Of a DNA stretch of 42,417 bases, positions 5,687-12,529 are shown one piece after another. A model generated the notes under the pieces. The model saw only the letters and a program-made list of their open reading frames with translations. It had not been told where the DNA came from and ran no database searches. Origin of the DNA: a virus. Every line of letters begins with the position of its first letter. Within the stretch, counting starts at the first letter, position 1. A program made the translations under genes and the position numbers. Where the stretch lies: positions 1 to 42,417 of the IMG/VR virus record IMGVR_UViG_3300009320_000038. The stretch is one strand, 5' to 3'.

Positions 5687-5901
5687 CAAAAGAAGTCAAA
5701 GAACTTCTATATCAATTATATGACAAGGAACTAGAACTAAAGATTGAATCCGATAAGATTAAAATGGAAAAAATTAATTTACCAGCCCATAAACAAAACT
5801 TGCATGCTGATACAGGAACTGTACCATTACAGATAGAGATTAAAAACATTAAAAAAGAATTAATTAAAAACAATTATGGCGAAAGGAAACTTACAAATTA
5901 G
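5665..5901 (+). CDS. Small coiled-coil-like protein, 78 aa
   Basis: ATG 5665 overlaps the nuclease gene by 22 bases, which implies coupled translation. The sequence is helical and rich in Leu, Lys and Glu with heptad-like spacing (VKELLYQLYDKELELKIESDKIKMEKI). A short break in the middle is followed by a second helix. No family recognised. A bridging or scaffolding role would suit the composition. Confidence 0.5.
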   Translation: MEDNTVLTKEVKELLYQLYDKELELKIESDKIKMEKINLPAHKQNLHADTGTVPLQIEIKNIKKELIKNNYGERKLTN

Positions 5902-6106
5902 AAGCGTACCTTCTGTTGGTGAAGTAAGAAGGGAGTTTTCTAGTGATGCAGATCCAGACACTAAATTGATTTGCATTAAAAACAAACACACTGGTGGTAA
6001 CTGGTTAGTTAAAGATCCCAGTCAAACATTAGTTAAGCGTAAGAGAGTTTTTAGAAAAGACAATCAATGCTTATCTTTTATTAAAACTAAATTAAACGTA
6101 AAGTAA
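5876..6106 (+). CDS. Small basic protein of unknown function, 76 aa
   Basis: Starts at ATG 5876 within the 3' end of the preceding gene (26-base overlap). Basic and beta-rich in the middle (DTKLICIKNKHTGGNWLVKD), with Lys/Arg clusters near the C-terminus (VKRKRVFRK). It could bind nucleic acid. No family recognised. Confidence 0.5.
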   Translation: MAKGNLQIRSVPSVGEVRREFSSDADPDTKLICIKNKHTGGNWLVKDPSQTLVKRKRVFRKDNQCLSFIKTKLNVK

Positions 6107-6107
6107 T

Positions 6108-6419
6108 ATGACAAAAACATTTATACCAAAAGAAGATCAAAGACTACCAGACAGTTTCAAAGTGGTAGTTAGTTTTGTAACAGGAGAGAGTGAAGAAATA
6201 GAAGTAGCATCTACCTTCGCACCTCGTAATGGAATCATAGAGGTATGGACTAAGGAAGACACATGTAAGTATCTAGTAGTAGAGAATGTTACTAAGCTAG
6301 AGTTTGATAAGAATTTTTCTAAGATCGTAGCAATTAGAAAAGAACAAGAGGCAAAGGCATTAGAAGAAGAAGAAAAGAAACTAAATAAAAAGAATGAAAA
6401 AAAAGATAAAGCAAAATAA
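6108..6419 (+). CDS. Small beta-domain protein, 103 aa; has a truncated paralogue at 39663
   Basis: The N-terminal two thirds alternate strands (FKVVVSFVTGESEEIEVAS, NGIIEVWTKED, YLVVENVTKLEF), followed by a charged Glu/Lys helix. The segment around residues 35-65 resembles the fragment encoded at 39663-39761 in both protein and DNA, which indicates a duplication between the two plus-strand operons. Function unknown; a small Sm-like or OB-like fold would fit the strand pattern. Confidence 0.55.
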   Translation: MTKTFIPKEDQRLPDSFKVVVSFVTGESEEIEVASTFAPRNGIIEVWTKEDTCKYLVVENVTKLEFDKNFSKIVAIRKEQEAKALEEEEKKLNKKNEKKDKAK

Positions 6420-6687
6420 AGAAGACAAGTTCAATGTATTCAACATGTTTACTCGTAAGAAGTTTACTGTTGATGATCTTGTTATGTTTATTAAAGGTCA
6501 GTTTGTTTTATGGAATGAGAAGATGGATCATATTGTTAAACAGAACGAAGAACTATTACTTGAGATCAGAAAGAACAGAGACGTATGGCCTAGTAAGACA
6601 AGTGATATAAATAAACCAAAGAACCTTTATCAAGATAAAGAAGAAGAGATACCAGAAAGAGTTAAGCGATACCCTAAACAAAAATAA
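6394..6687 (+). CDS. Small charged protein of unknown function, 97 aa
   Basis: ATG 6394 overlaps the preceding gene by 26 bases. A basic N-terminus is followed by FTVDDLVMFIKGQFVLWNEK and a coiled-coil-like stretch (MDHIVKQNEELLLEIRKNR), then a Lys/Glu/Pro tail. It looks like a small oligomeric helical protein. No family recognised. Confidence 0.5.
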   Translation: MKKKIKQNKEDKFNVFNMFTRKKFTVDDLVMFIKGQFVLWNEKMDHIVKQNEELLLEIRKNRDVWPSKTSDINKPKNLYQDKEEEIPERVKRYPKQK

Positions 6688-6688
6688 T

Positions 6689-6961
6689 ATGGCTAATGTA
6701 TTAGGAGAAAGAGTTTGGATTAAGGACGGAGAGAAGGATGGACACTGGGAATATAGAAATTCATCCGACAGAGTCAGACTAGATCAAGAAGCAAAGGTAA
6801 GAAACTATAAGATTAAACGAAGCATTAAAGAAGCTAATCAAAAGAAAAGGCAACAACAAGCAACAGAAACAGCAACGCTTACACAACAATATAAAGCAGG
6901 ACAGATAGCAGCAGCCGATGCCAATGCAAAACTAGACGAGATTAAAAAGAAATACAGATAA
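6689..6961 (+). CDS. Small protein, last gene of the early operon, 90 aa
   Basis: ATG 6689 directly follows the preceding stop. A conserved-looking N-terminus (GERVWIKDGEKDGHWEYRN) is followed by a Gln/Ala/Lys-rich helix (KKRQQQATETATLTQQYKAGQ). A bidirectional terminator lies just after its stop codon. No family recognised. Confidence 0.55.
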   Translation: MANVLGERVWIKDGEKDGHWEYRNSSDRVRLDQEAKVRNYKIKRSIKEANQKKRQQQATETATLTQQYKAGQIAAADANAKLDEIKKKYR

Positions 6962-6963
6962 AT

Positions 6964-6991
6964 AAAGAAGCCCCTACTCAGGGGCCTCTTT
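6964..6991. terminator. Bidirectional terminator between convergent operons
   Basis: AAAGA-A-GCCCCT (6964-6975), loop ACTC, AGGGGC-C-TCTTT (6980-6991): a stem of 6 plus 5 pairs with one mismatch. Flanking A and T runs serve both strands. It separates the plus-strand early operon from the end of the minus-strand late operon. Confidence 0.85.
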
Positions 6992-7011
6992 TAAATTGTA
7001 GAAAGAACGTA

Positions 7012-7203
7012 CTACTTTACAGTAGTATTCTTTGTTAGCTGTCTTGAACCGAAGTAGTAGCCTAGTACCAGCCCTGCAATAGTTGTTAGTTCGCCAATGA
7101 ACTGTTTATATATTAGAACATAAACGAGAGTAGCGACGACTACAAATAATGCTAGTATAGCTCGTACACTGCCTTCGGGAAGACCCAATGGATACTTTGT
7201 CAT
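7012..7203 (-). CDS. Small two-segment membrane protein, holin candidate, 63 aa
   Basis: ATG at 7203 is chosen. The longer ORF upstream overlaps the neighbouring gene and has unlikely sequence. After LGLPEGSVRAI there is a first hydrophobic segment (LALFVVVATLVYVLIY), then a second (TIAGLVLGYYFG) and a short basic tail. Small two-segment proteins starting this way are common in phages and are usually treated as holin-like. It is the last gene of the late operon and sits close to the M23 peptidase gene, which supports a lysis role. Confidence 0.6.
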   Translation of the reverse strand: MTKYPLGLPEGSVRAILALFVVVATLVYVLIYKQFIGELTTIAGLVLGYYFGSRQLTKNTTVK

Positions 7204-7213
7204 AGTTGTTTGA

Positions 7214-7441
7214 TTAAACTTTCTTAGATCTACTATGCTCATGGTTGCCCTTATAACTAAGAGCACCAGTTTGATCCGTCTTGTTGCTACCAGCAGGAGT
7301 AGATTTAAAGTTGCGTGAAGTGAACGCATTAACCTTTAAGTTCTTAAGTCCTACACTATCAGTAGCTTTCTCAGAATTTTTTAAACCATATCCTTCGGAG
7401 TTGGTTTTCTTCTGAGAGTTTTTCATGTCGTAACCTTTCAT
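7214..7441 (-). CDS. Low-complexity repeat protein, 75 aa
   Basis: ATG at 7441 follows AAAAACAAT. The product is Lys/Asn/Ser-rich and hydrophilic, with an imperfect internal repeat (GYDMKNSQKKTNSE, GYGLKNSEKATDS, VGLKNLK). It has no membrane segment or known motif and is probably disordered. It fits between the lysin and the holin candidate without overlap, so it is likely expressed. Confidence 0.45.
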   Translation of the reverse strand: MKGYDMKNSQKKTNSEGYGLKNSEKATDSVGLKNLKVNAFTSRNFKSTPAGSNKTDQTGALSYKGNHEHSRSKKV

Positions 7442-7448
7442 ATTGTTT

Positions 7449-7532
7449 TTAATTAATTATTATCAACGTACTTTTTAAAACATTCTTTAGAACAAAATTC
7501 TTTCTACATCCATCGCATTGTACTATTCTCAT
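7449..7532 (-). CDS. Very short CxxC protein, 27 aa
   Basis: ATG at 7532 to TAA at 7449. The N-terminus MRIVQCDGCRKNFVLKN looks like the first half of a zinc ribbon, but only one CxxC pair is present before a hydrophobic end. It fills the gap between the peptidase gene and the 75-aa gene with correct spacing. It could be a shortened zinc-ribbon gene. Support is modest. Confidence 0.35.
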   Translation of the reverse strand: MRIVQCDGCRKNFVLKNVLKSTLIIIN

Positions 7533-7533
7533 A

Positions 7534-8169
7534 TTATTTTTTAGTTAGTTTATCTTTTAAATTTTTTACTGCTCTCTTTACTTTTGTTCTTCCCCATTTT
7601 CTATTCTTTAATCTTTCAAGTTTCTTGTTTTGATTCTTATCTATCTTGGCTTTCTTTTGTGTTACCCCAGTTAATAACCTTACTTGCTCTTCCAATTCAT
7701 TTAACCTTCCGTCTGTTTGTTTGATATAATTATCATACTTTTCCATAGACTCTTTTGTTAATTGATTAAGACTTGTTAATGGGTCTACTCTCTTACCATT
7801 AAGATGAGACTCCCAATGAGTATGCCATGTTGATTCTGGTTTACGATAACCTGTTCTGCCTGTATGTGCAAACTCCTGACCTGCTTCAAGTTGTTGTCCA
7901 ACTTTCACAAGGATTCCTTTAGCACAATGACAGTATCTATCTTCTACGCCTGTTTCATATTTGATCCAGACTTCGTTACCATAGCCAGTCTTCTTATTTT
8001 CGTCATATTTATCTATGACTTTTGTTGGCGTACCTGCATGTAAAGTTTTCAAAGGACGTGGTCCATACGTTACTATATCTACTGCTTCATGTTTATTTCT
8101 ACCTTTAATATAACTTACTTTTGTATGAAACTTTTGAGTGATCTTTCCTTCTGTTGGTAGTAATAGCAT
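7534..8169 (-). CDS. M23-family peptidase, probable endolysin, 211 aa
   Basis: A LytM/M23 metallopeptidase domain occupies residues 1-130. The zinc motif HxxxD is His27-Asp31 (KHEAVD), His81 lies in YCHC, and HxH is His116/His118 (WHTHWE). These are the expected ligands and catalytic residues, so it should cleave peptide cross-links in peptidoglycan. The last 75 residues are helical then very basic (coiled coil, then Lys/Arg-rich), perhaps for wall or membrane binding. No signal peptide is visible. It lies next to two small membrane proteins, forming a lysis module. Confidence 0.85.
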   Translation of the reverse strand: MLLLPTEGKITQKFHTKVSYIKGRNKHEAVDIVTYGPRPLKTLHAGTPTKVIDKYDENKKTGYGNEVWIKYETGVEDRYCHCAKGILVKVGQQLEAGQEFAHTGRTGYRKPESTWHTHWESHLNGKRVDPLTSLNQLTKESMEKYDNYIKQTDGRLNELEEQVRLLTGVTQKKAKIDKNQNKKLERLKNRKWGRTKVKRAVKNLKDKLTKK

Positions 8170-8170
8170 A

Positions 8171-8413
8171 CTATTTATTAAATGTTAAAGGTGTGTCATG
8201 TATTTTTAATTGTTCTTCTATTCTAACAACTGCTTTACCTATTTCTACTTGTTCTGTTCTTATTTCTTTTATTTCTATTTTCATATCAGCTAACTGTACA
8301 TTTACAAACCAAGCATAGAATGCCATGACAGCAAAAAGAATAGGAGTTGTAATACTTATTACTGTTAGAAAGGTTGATCGTTTTAAGTTTCCATTCTTAT
8401 CTGTCATAAACAT
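8171..8413 (-). CDS. Small membrane protein with coiled coil, lysis module, 80 aa
   Basis: A short basic N-terminus, one transmembrane segment at about 15-38 (FLTVISITTPILFAVMAFYAWF) and a C-terminal coiled coil (MKIEIKEIRTEQVEIGKAVVRIEEQL). This topology fits a spanin-like or haemolysin XhlA-like lysis accessory. The first ATG overlaps the stop of the collar gene by one base; a second in-frame ATG lies two codons later. Adjacent to the M23 peptidase. The exact role is inferred from context. Confidence 0.65.
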   Translation of the reverse strand: MFMTDKNGNLKRSTFLTVISITTPILFAVMAFYAWFVNVQLADMKIEIKEIRTEQVEIGKAVVRIEEQLKIHDTPLTFNK

Positions 8414-9753
8414 TATTTTATTCTCATTATAAATCTTACACGAATACTTCTTGGTTGTATGTCTTGGGTAGTTGAACCAGCAGAGCTAGTAGCTCCTGTA
8501 CCAGAAGCAGTAGTAGTATTATTTGAAGGAGCACCTGTTGCACCCGTACCTCCATAACTTGTATTACCAGTACCACTATTACCTGTATTTGCTGTTCCAG
8601 AGTAACCACTATTTGCATTAGAAGAAGCACCAGTAGAAGGAGCAGTAGATCCTGTACTACCAAAACAATCTGTACAATAAGTTTGTGGAGTTGTATAAGC
8701 AGACGATGTAATACCAGTTATTCTCCCTTCTGGTGTCCAACTAGTTCTTTCAATATGTTTATAAATCAAACTTGTTCCACTTTTTAAAAGTTTAGTAGCT
8801 ATTGTTCCAGAAGTATGACTATGACTATTTACTGTATGCGTATGAGCTATTGTATGTCTATGATTTGGTCCTGAATGACTATGATTAGGCCCAGTATGTC
8901 TATGATTCGGCCCTGTGTGAGTATGATTTTGCATATCGTGAGTATGACTTGGTCCTGTGTGAGTATGTTGTAAATCTATTTGATGACTAGCATTACCAAC
9001 TGGAGTTATATCCCATGCAGCAGTACCAAGGTCTTGTCCAGCTTCAGTACCAAAACCTACTAAGTATCTATTAGATAAATCAGGAACTGTCTGAGCACCA
9101 ATACCAGTTAAGGTATAAACCTTACCATCACAATAAGCCCAGTAGTTAATATCAAATGTTAAACCTGCATTAAAATCATAAAAAGGAATTATTGTACCAA
9201 CAGGACACATTGCTTTTTCAACGTCAATAGCATCAGCACCTAATGTAATACCACCAGTAACTGTAACATCAGTAAATGCTTGAACAGCAGGCATGGTAAG
9301 ACTTACATTAGTAAGGTCTAATGTACCACCAGTAGGGGCACCACTCAAATCACCATTAAGAGTTAATTCTCCAGTCATAGTAAGATCATTTGCCATTGTA
9401 CCAGTAGCAAAATTAGCAGGATCTAATCCTGTAATTGTTGATCCATCTAACGAATCAAAATGAGTAGCAGTAAGACCTGTTAACCTTTTTGAATCTGTAC
9501 CATCATGGTCATGTCCACCAGTAGTGTCCTTTAAAAGATAATCTAAGGTTGTTGCAACTGCTGAATTATCAATACCAACCTTAGCTTGAATGTTCATTAC
9601 AGCATCATAAACAATGTTCATATCCTGTGATGTAACATAGTTTAAGCTTGTGTTTACTGGAAAAGTATCCAGTGCTCCTGTTCCATCTAAAGCATTGGCA
9701 GGAAAACTACTACCATAATTCAATGATGGATAATTTAAACTTATTGCTTCCAT
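8413..9753 (-). CDS. Tail collar-type fibre protein with His-rich repeats, 446 aa
   Basis: The N-terminal part is Thr/Gly/Asp-rich and repetitive, as in fibre shafts. From about residue 183 there is a phage tail-collar type domain (VGTIIPFYDF, YWAYCDGKVY, QTVPDLSNRYLVGFG). A run of HTHTGP/HRHTGP-type HxH repeats (about 263-312) and a Gly/Ser/Thr-rich stretch follow, with a conserved-looking end (PRSIRVRFIMRIK). HxH clusters in phage fibres such as T4 gp37 bind metal ions along the trimer axis. It is probably a receptor-binding or distal fibre protein. A possible promoter with little or no leader lies just upstream. Confidence 0.78.
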   Translation of the reverse strand: MEAISLNYPSLNYGSSFPANALDGTGALDTFPVNTSLNYVTSQDMNIVYDAVMNIQAKVGIDNSAVATTLDYLLKDTTGGHDHDGTDSKRLTGLTATHFDSLDGSTITGLDPANFATGTMANDLTMTGELTLNGDLSGAPTGGTLDLTNVSLTMPAVQAFTDVTVTGGITLGADAIDVEKAMCPVGTIIPFYDFNAGLTFDINYWAYCDGKVYTLTGIGAQTVPDLSNRYLVGFGTEAGQDLGTAAWDITPVGNASHQIDLQHTHTGPSHTHDMQNHTHTGPNHRHTGPNHSHSGPNHRHTIAHTHTVNSHSHTSGTIATKLLKSGTSLIYKHIERTSWTPEGRITGITSSAYTTPQTYCTDCFGSTGSTAPSTGASSNANSGYSGTANTGNSGTGNTSYGGTGATGAPSNNTTTASGTGATSSAGSTTQDIQPRSIRVRFIMRIK

Positions 9754-9761
9754 ATATTTTT

Positions 9762-9790
9762 ATTGTTAGTTTATTGTTTAAATCTGTCAA
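9762..9790 (-). promoter_or_regulatory. Possible late promoter before the collar gene
   Basis: On the minus strand TTGACA (9785-9790), a 17-base spacer and AACAAT (9762-9767). The -10 box ends 8 bases before the ATG at 9753, so an mRNA from here would have almost no leader. The -10 match is weak. Confidence 0.45.
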
Positions 9791-9793
9791 CTT

Positions 9794-11902
9794 TTATAAC
9801 GACTTATAAAGTATGACCTGAGCCAGACCCTCAAGACCATCTGTCTGATTAATGTTGTGATCCTTTACAGTCATATCTTTAAATAAGACCCTATAAGAGT
9901 TATCAACGGCAGTTCCATTAATATGTTCTATAGCTACAGTACCATTCCATCCCCTAGTACAGTTTCTAAATGTAGTATCTGATTTACCTATGTACTTTAT
10001 TCGTTCAGTTTCTATTTGTATCTCTCCTTGTTGAGGGAATCCATCAGTAGAAACCACTGGAATAATAGAAGCATCCTCTAGTAAATTACCACTTAATGTA
10101 GTTTCTACATAATCTATATCTTTAAACACCTTAATAGTTTTAGTATTCTTAGCATTCCATAATCCACTAATAAGGTTGGCTGCTGTTTTAGTTTCTGGTG
10201 TACCGTCATGTAATTGAAGACCATCAATACATAGTAATGTTAATTGCCATCTCTTTAATGTGTCAGGGAATGGATAATATTTAGTTAGGATGTCAGTAAT
10301 CTTTGGGGTAGTAGTAGGATCTATAGTTGTTAATGTAACCTTGATTCTAAACTTTCTAGCTACCACATTAGCACCACCAGTTGAAATAGGTATTCTAATA
10401 CTTGTATCTCCACCTAAAAGAGTAGGTAATACTAATGAAGTCCAACTACCTGATTCTTCTAAATCATATTCTACTTCTATATCACATCCAGAATCTAATG
10501 GTTGTAATACTATCTCTACTTCTTTAATTAATTTATCTACATTAATTAAGTTAGCATCATAAATAGATGACACTAAGTATCCTTCTTCAGAATAGATACG
10601 AGGATTAATAGTTCTGATCTCACCAATATCATTACCAATGTAAAGTTCTTTATTGAATACACCTAAACAATATGTAGCTTGAGGAGCTAGATCAAATAAA
10701 TTTACTCTAGCCCAACTGTCTGCTGTTCCATCATATTCATATAGATAGTTAGCTGCTGATGTAGATCGTACAGTACAGAATAATTTACCATCATGCTCTG
10801 ACCAGTACACTGGATCAGACAATACTTCTAATCCACTATCATAATAAGTTTCAGATCCTGTTGGTCCACCCGTAGGATTACCAGTCGGATCAGTATAAGT
10901 AAATGAATCATACAATGAACCACCAGCCTCACCTTCAAGCTTCAAGCTAACAGTAAAGTTAGTGCCATCATAATTGTACCAATAACTAAAGTTCCTACCC
11001 ATCATAAAGAAGAATAGTTTATTATTGTAAACCTTCATTCTTACTCCTGCTGTACTATCAAATCCATAAACTTCTGCTGTATCACTACCGTCATGGATAT
11101 ATAGCATTGAAGGACCAGCTACATCACTACCTCTCTTAGTCCAGAAGAATAAATTACTCTGATATATAACAGGCTTAGTAAGATACATGTTCACGTCTTC
11201 ATCAAACTCTTTTACATCCGTCCATTCAATTGCTCCTGCTCCAATGTTCCACTCTCCTCTTCTAAGTACATTATCATACACACCATAAATATAAGTCGTA
11301 CTAGCTGGTGTCCATGTGATTGCATAATTAATCTTTTCATTATATCCAGCAGGTGCCTGACTACCATCTGATTCTTGAGTCCATGAACCACCACCGCTAG
11401 GATCATATCTATAATAACCATTGGTACCTTGCATTGCATACAAATAATTATTAAAAATAACTAAATCTAATATTGCTGTTCCGCAATCATTAGCCAAAAC
11501 AAATGATCCTTCAGTTCCATCATTACTTTCAAATACTTTAGTACCAGATGCTATATATATTTTTCCATTAAAAGGATGAATCACCCTAATGATGTCAGAC
11601 ATTACTGGAGTGGTATCAAGATTATCAGATAAGTTTCTAGATAATCTAAACTGTCCTGTCTTATAATGAATATCAATATCATGTGAATGATAATATACAT
11701 TTGAGAAATCTCTCTTCTCATAATTAAAACCACCAGACCAATCAGTTTGATCTAGGCTTTTCCATATAGAAAAATCAGACAACGTCAACTCATCATCAGC
11801 TATCTGATTTACAAATGATTGAGCAACTTGGGTATTGTAACTATCTTTCTTTACAATGTAGCCAATGTCATCTATTTTTACGTCGTATTTATTTTCTATC
11901 AT
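9794..11902 (-). CDS. Tail nozzle-like beta-propeller structural protein, 702 aa
   Basis: Large beta-rich protein. Recurrent strands with Trp/Tyr/Gly patterns (KIYIASGTKVFESNDG, YLYAMQGTNGYYRYD, LFCTVRSTSAANYLYEYDG, ELYIGNDIGEI) look like propeller blades. Near the C-terminus is a small domain (GNLLEDASIIPVVSTDGFP..GEIQIETERIKYIG) seen in many virion proteins. It follows the adaptor gene, as the T7 gp12 and P22 gp10 nozzle proteins follow their adaptors, which suggests the distal tail tube of a short-tailed phage. The identification is by fold pattern and gene order. Confidence 0.65.
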   Translation of the reverse strand: MIENKYDVKIDDIGYIVKKDSYNTQVAQSFVNQIADDELTLSDFSIWKSLDQTDWSGGFNYEKRDFSNVYYHSHDIDIHYKTGQFRLSRNLSDNLDTTPVMSDIIRVIHPFNGKIYIASGTKVFESNDGTEGSFVLANDCGTAILDLVIFNNYLYAMQGTNGYYRYDPSGGGSWTQESDGSQAPAGYNEKINYAITWTPASTTYIYGVYDNVLRRGEWNIGAGAIEWTDVKEFDEDVNMYLTKPVIYQSNLFFWTKRGSDVAGPSMLYIHDGSDTAEVYGFDSTAGVRMKVYNNKLFFFMMGRNFSYWYNYDGTNFTVSLKLEGEAGGSLYDSFTYTDPTGNPTGGPTGSETYYDSGLEVLSDPVYWSEHDGKLFCTVRSTSAANYLYEYDGTADSWARVNLFDLAPQATYCLGVFNKELYIGNDIGEIRTINPRIYSEEGYLVSSIYDANLINVDKLIKEVEIVLQPLDSGCDIEVEYDLEESGSWTSLVLPTLLGGDTSIRIPISTGGANVVARKFRIKVTLTTIDPTTTPKITDILTKYYPFPDTLKRWQLTLLCIDGLQLHDGTPETKTAANLISGLWNAKNTKTIKVFKDIDYVETTLSGNLLEDASIIPVVSTDGFPQQGEIQIETERIKYIGKSDTTFRNCTRGWNGTVAIEHINGTAVDNSYRVLFKDMTVKDHNINQTDGLEGLAQVILYKSL

Positions 11903-11904
11903 AA

Positions 11905-12513
11905 TTAATATTCACCCATTCCCATATGTTTAGGTTTGAGCGGTTGAGCGTTAGCCATTAATTCTTCTTTAGCAACATTATAATAATACTGTGCTAATAA
12001 TCTCACATCATTTCTTGAGATATTTTGTAGTTTAGCAGAGTAAGTATTAAATTTAGTTAGTTCATTTACTATAGCCATCATTGCTTTATGTGCTGCATAA
12101 TTAAGAATTATGTCTTCAAACTCATCAGGTACATCTGTAATATTAGAATACTTTGTAGCTCCTTTAATTCTAAATATCAATCCAGTAGTTGAAGGTATAT
12201 GTTTGGGAGCTAATCTAAATTGATTAGTAAATATTCTAAACTCCCTAATCAAACTATAATTAGTAGATCCTGTACTATTTTGTATCCATATTTCAAAAGG
12301 ATAAAGAGTTATAGTATAAGTATCTTGATCTGCGACACTTGTTACTGATGTGTCTTCAACCTCAGTCCAAAGCTTAGGACGTTCTCCTCTACTACACCAG
12401 TTCACTGCTTGTTGTATATAAGTAGCTAACTCAGCTTCAGACCAAGTAAGATTACTTGTATCTTTAAGCTGTGTTTCTAAATTATCTCTTACTGTATTTA
12501 ATGTTAAGGCCAT
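11905..12513 (-). CDS. Head-tail adaptor-like protein, 202 aa
   Basis: The N-terminus (LNTVRDNLETQLKDTSNLTWSEAELATYIQQAVNWCS) matches the helical pattern of phage adaptor or tail-tubular-A proteins, which ring the portal. The middle is beta-rich, and a C-terminal helical bundle follows (DEFEDIILNYAAHKAMMAIVNELTKF). Size and position directly before the nozzle-like gene agree with T7 gp11 or P22 gp4-type adaptors. Confidence comes from pattern plus synteny. Confidence 0.65.
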   Translation of the reverse strand: MALTLNTVRDNLETQLKDTSNLTWSEAELATYIQQAVNWCSRGERPKLWTEVEDTSVTSVADQDTYTITLYPFEIWIQNSTGSTNYSLIREFRIFTNQFRLAPKHIPSTTGLIFRIKGATKYSNITDVPDEFEDIILNYAAHKAMMAIVNELTKFNTYSAKLQNISRNDVRLLAQYYYNVAKEELMANAQPLKPKHMGMGEY

Positions 12514-12529
12514 ATATTTATTTTATTAT

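Noticed and set aside
8436-8663. Leu/Val-rich minus-strand ORF within the collar gene
   Set aside because: A frame-shifted shadow of the Gly/Ser/Thr repeat tract of the collar protein; no membrane protein is expected there.
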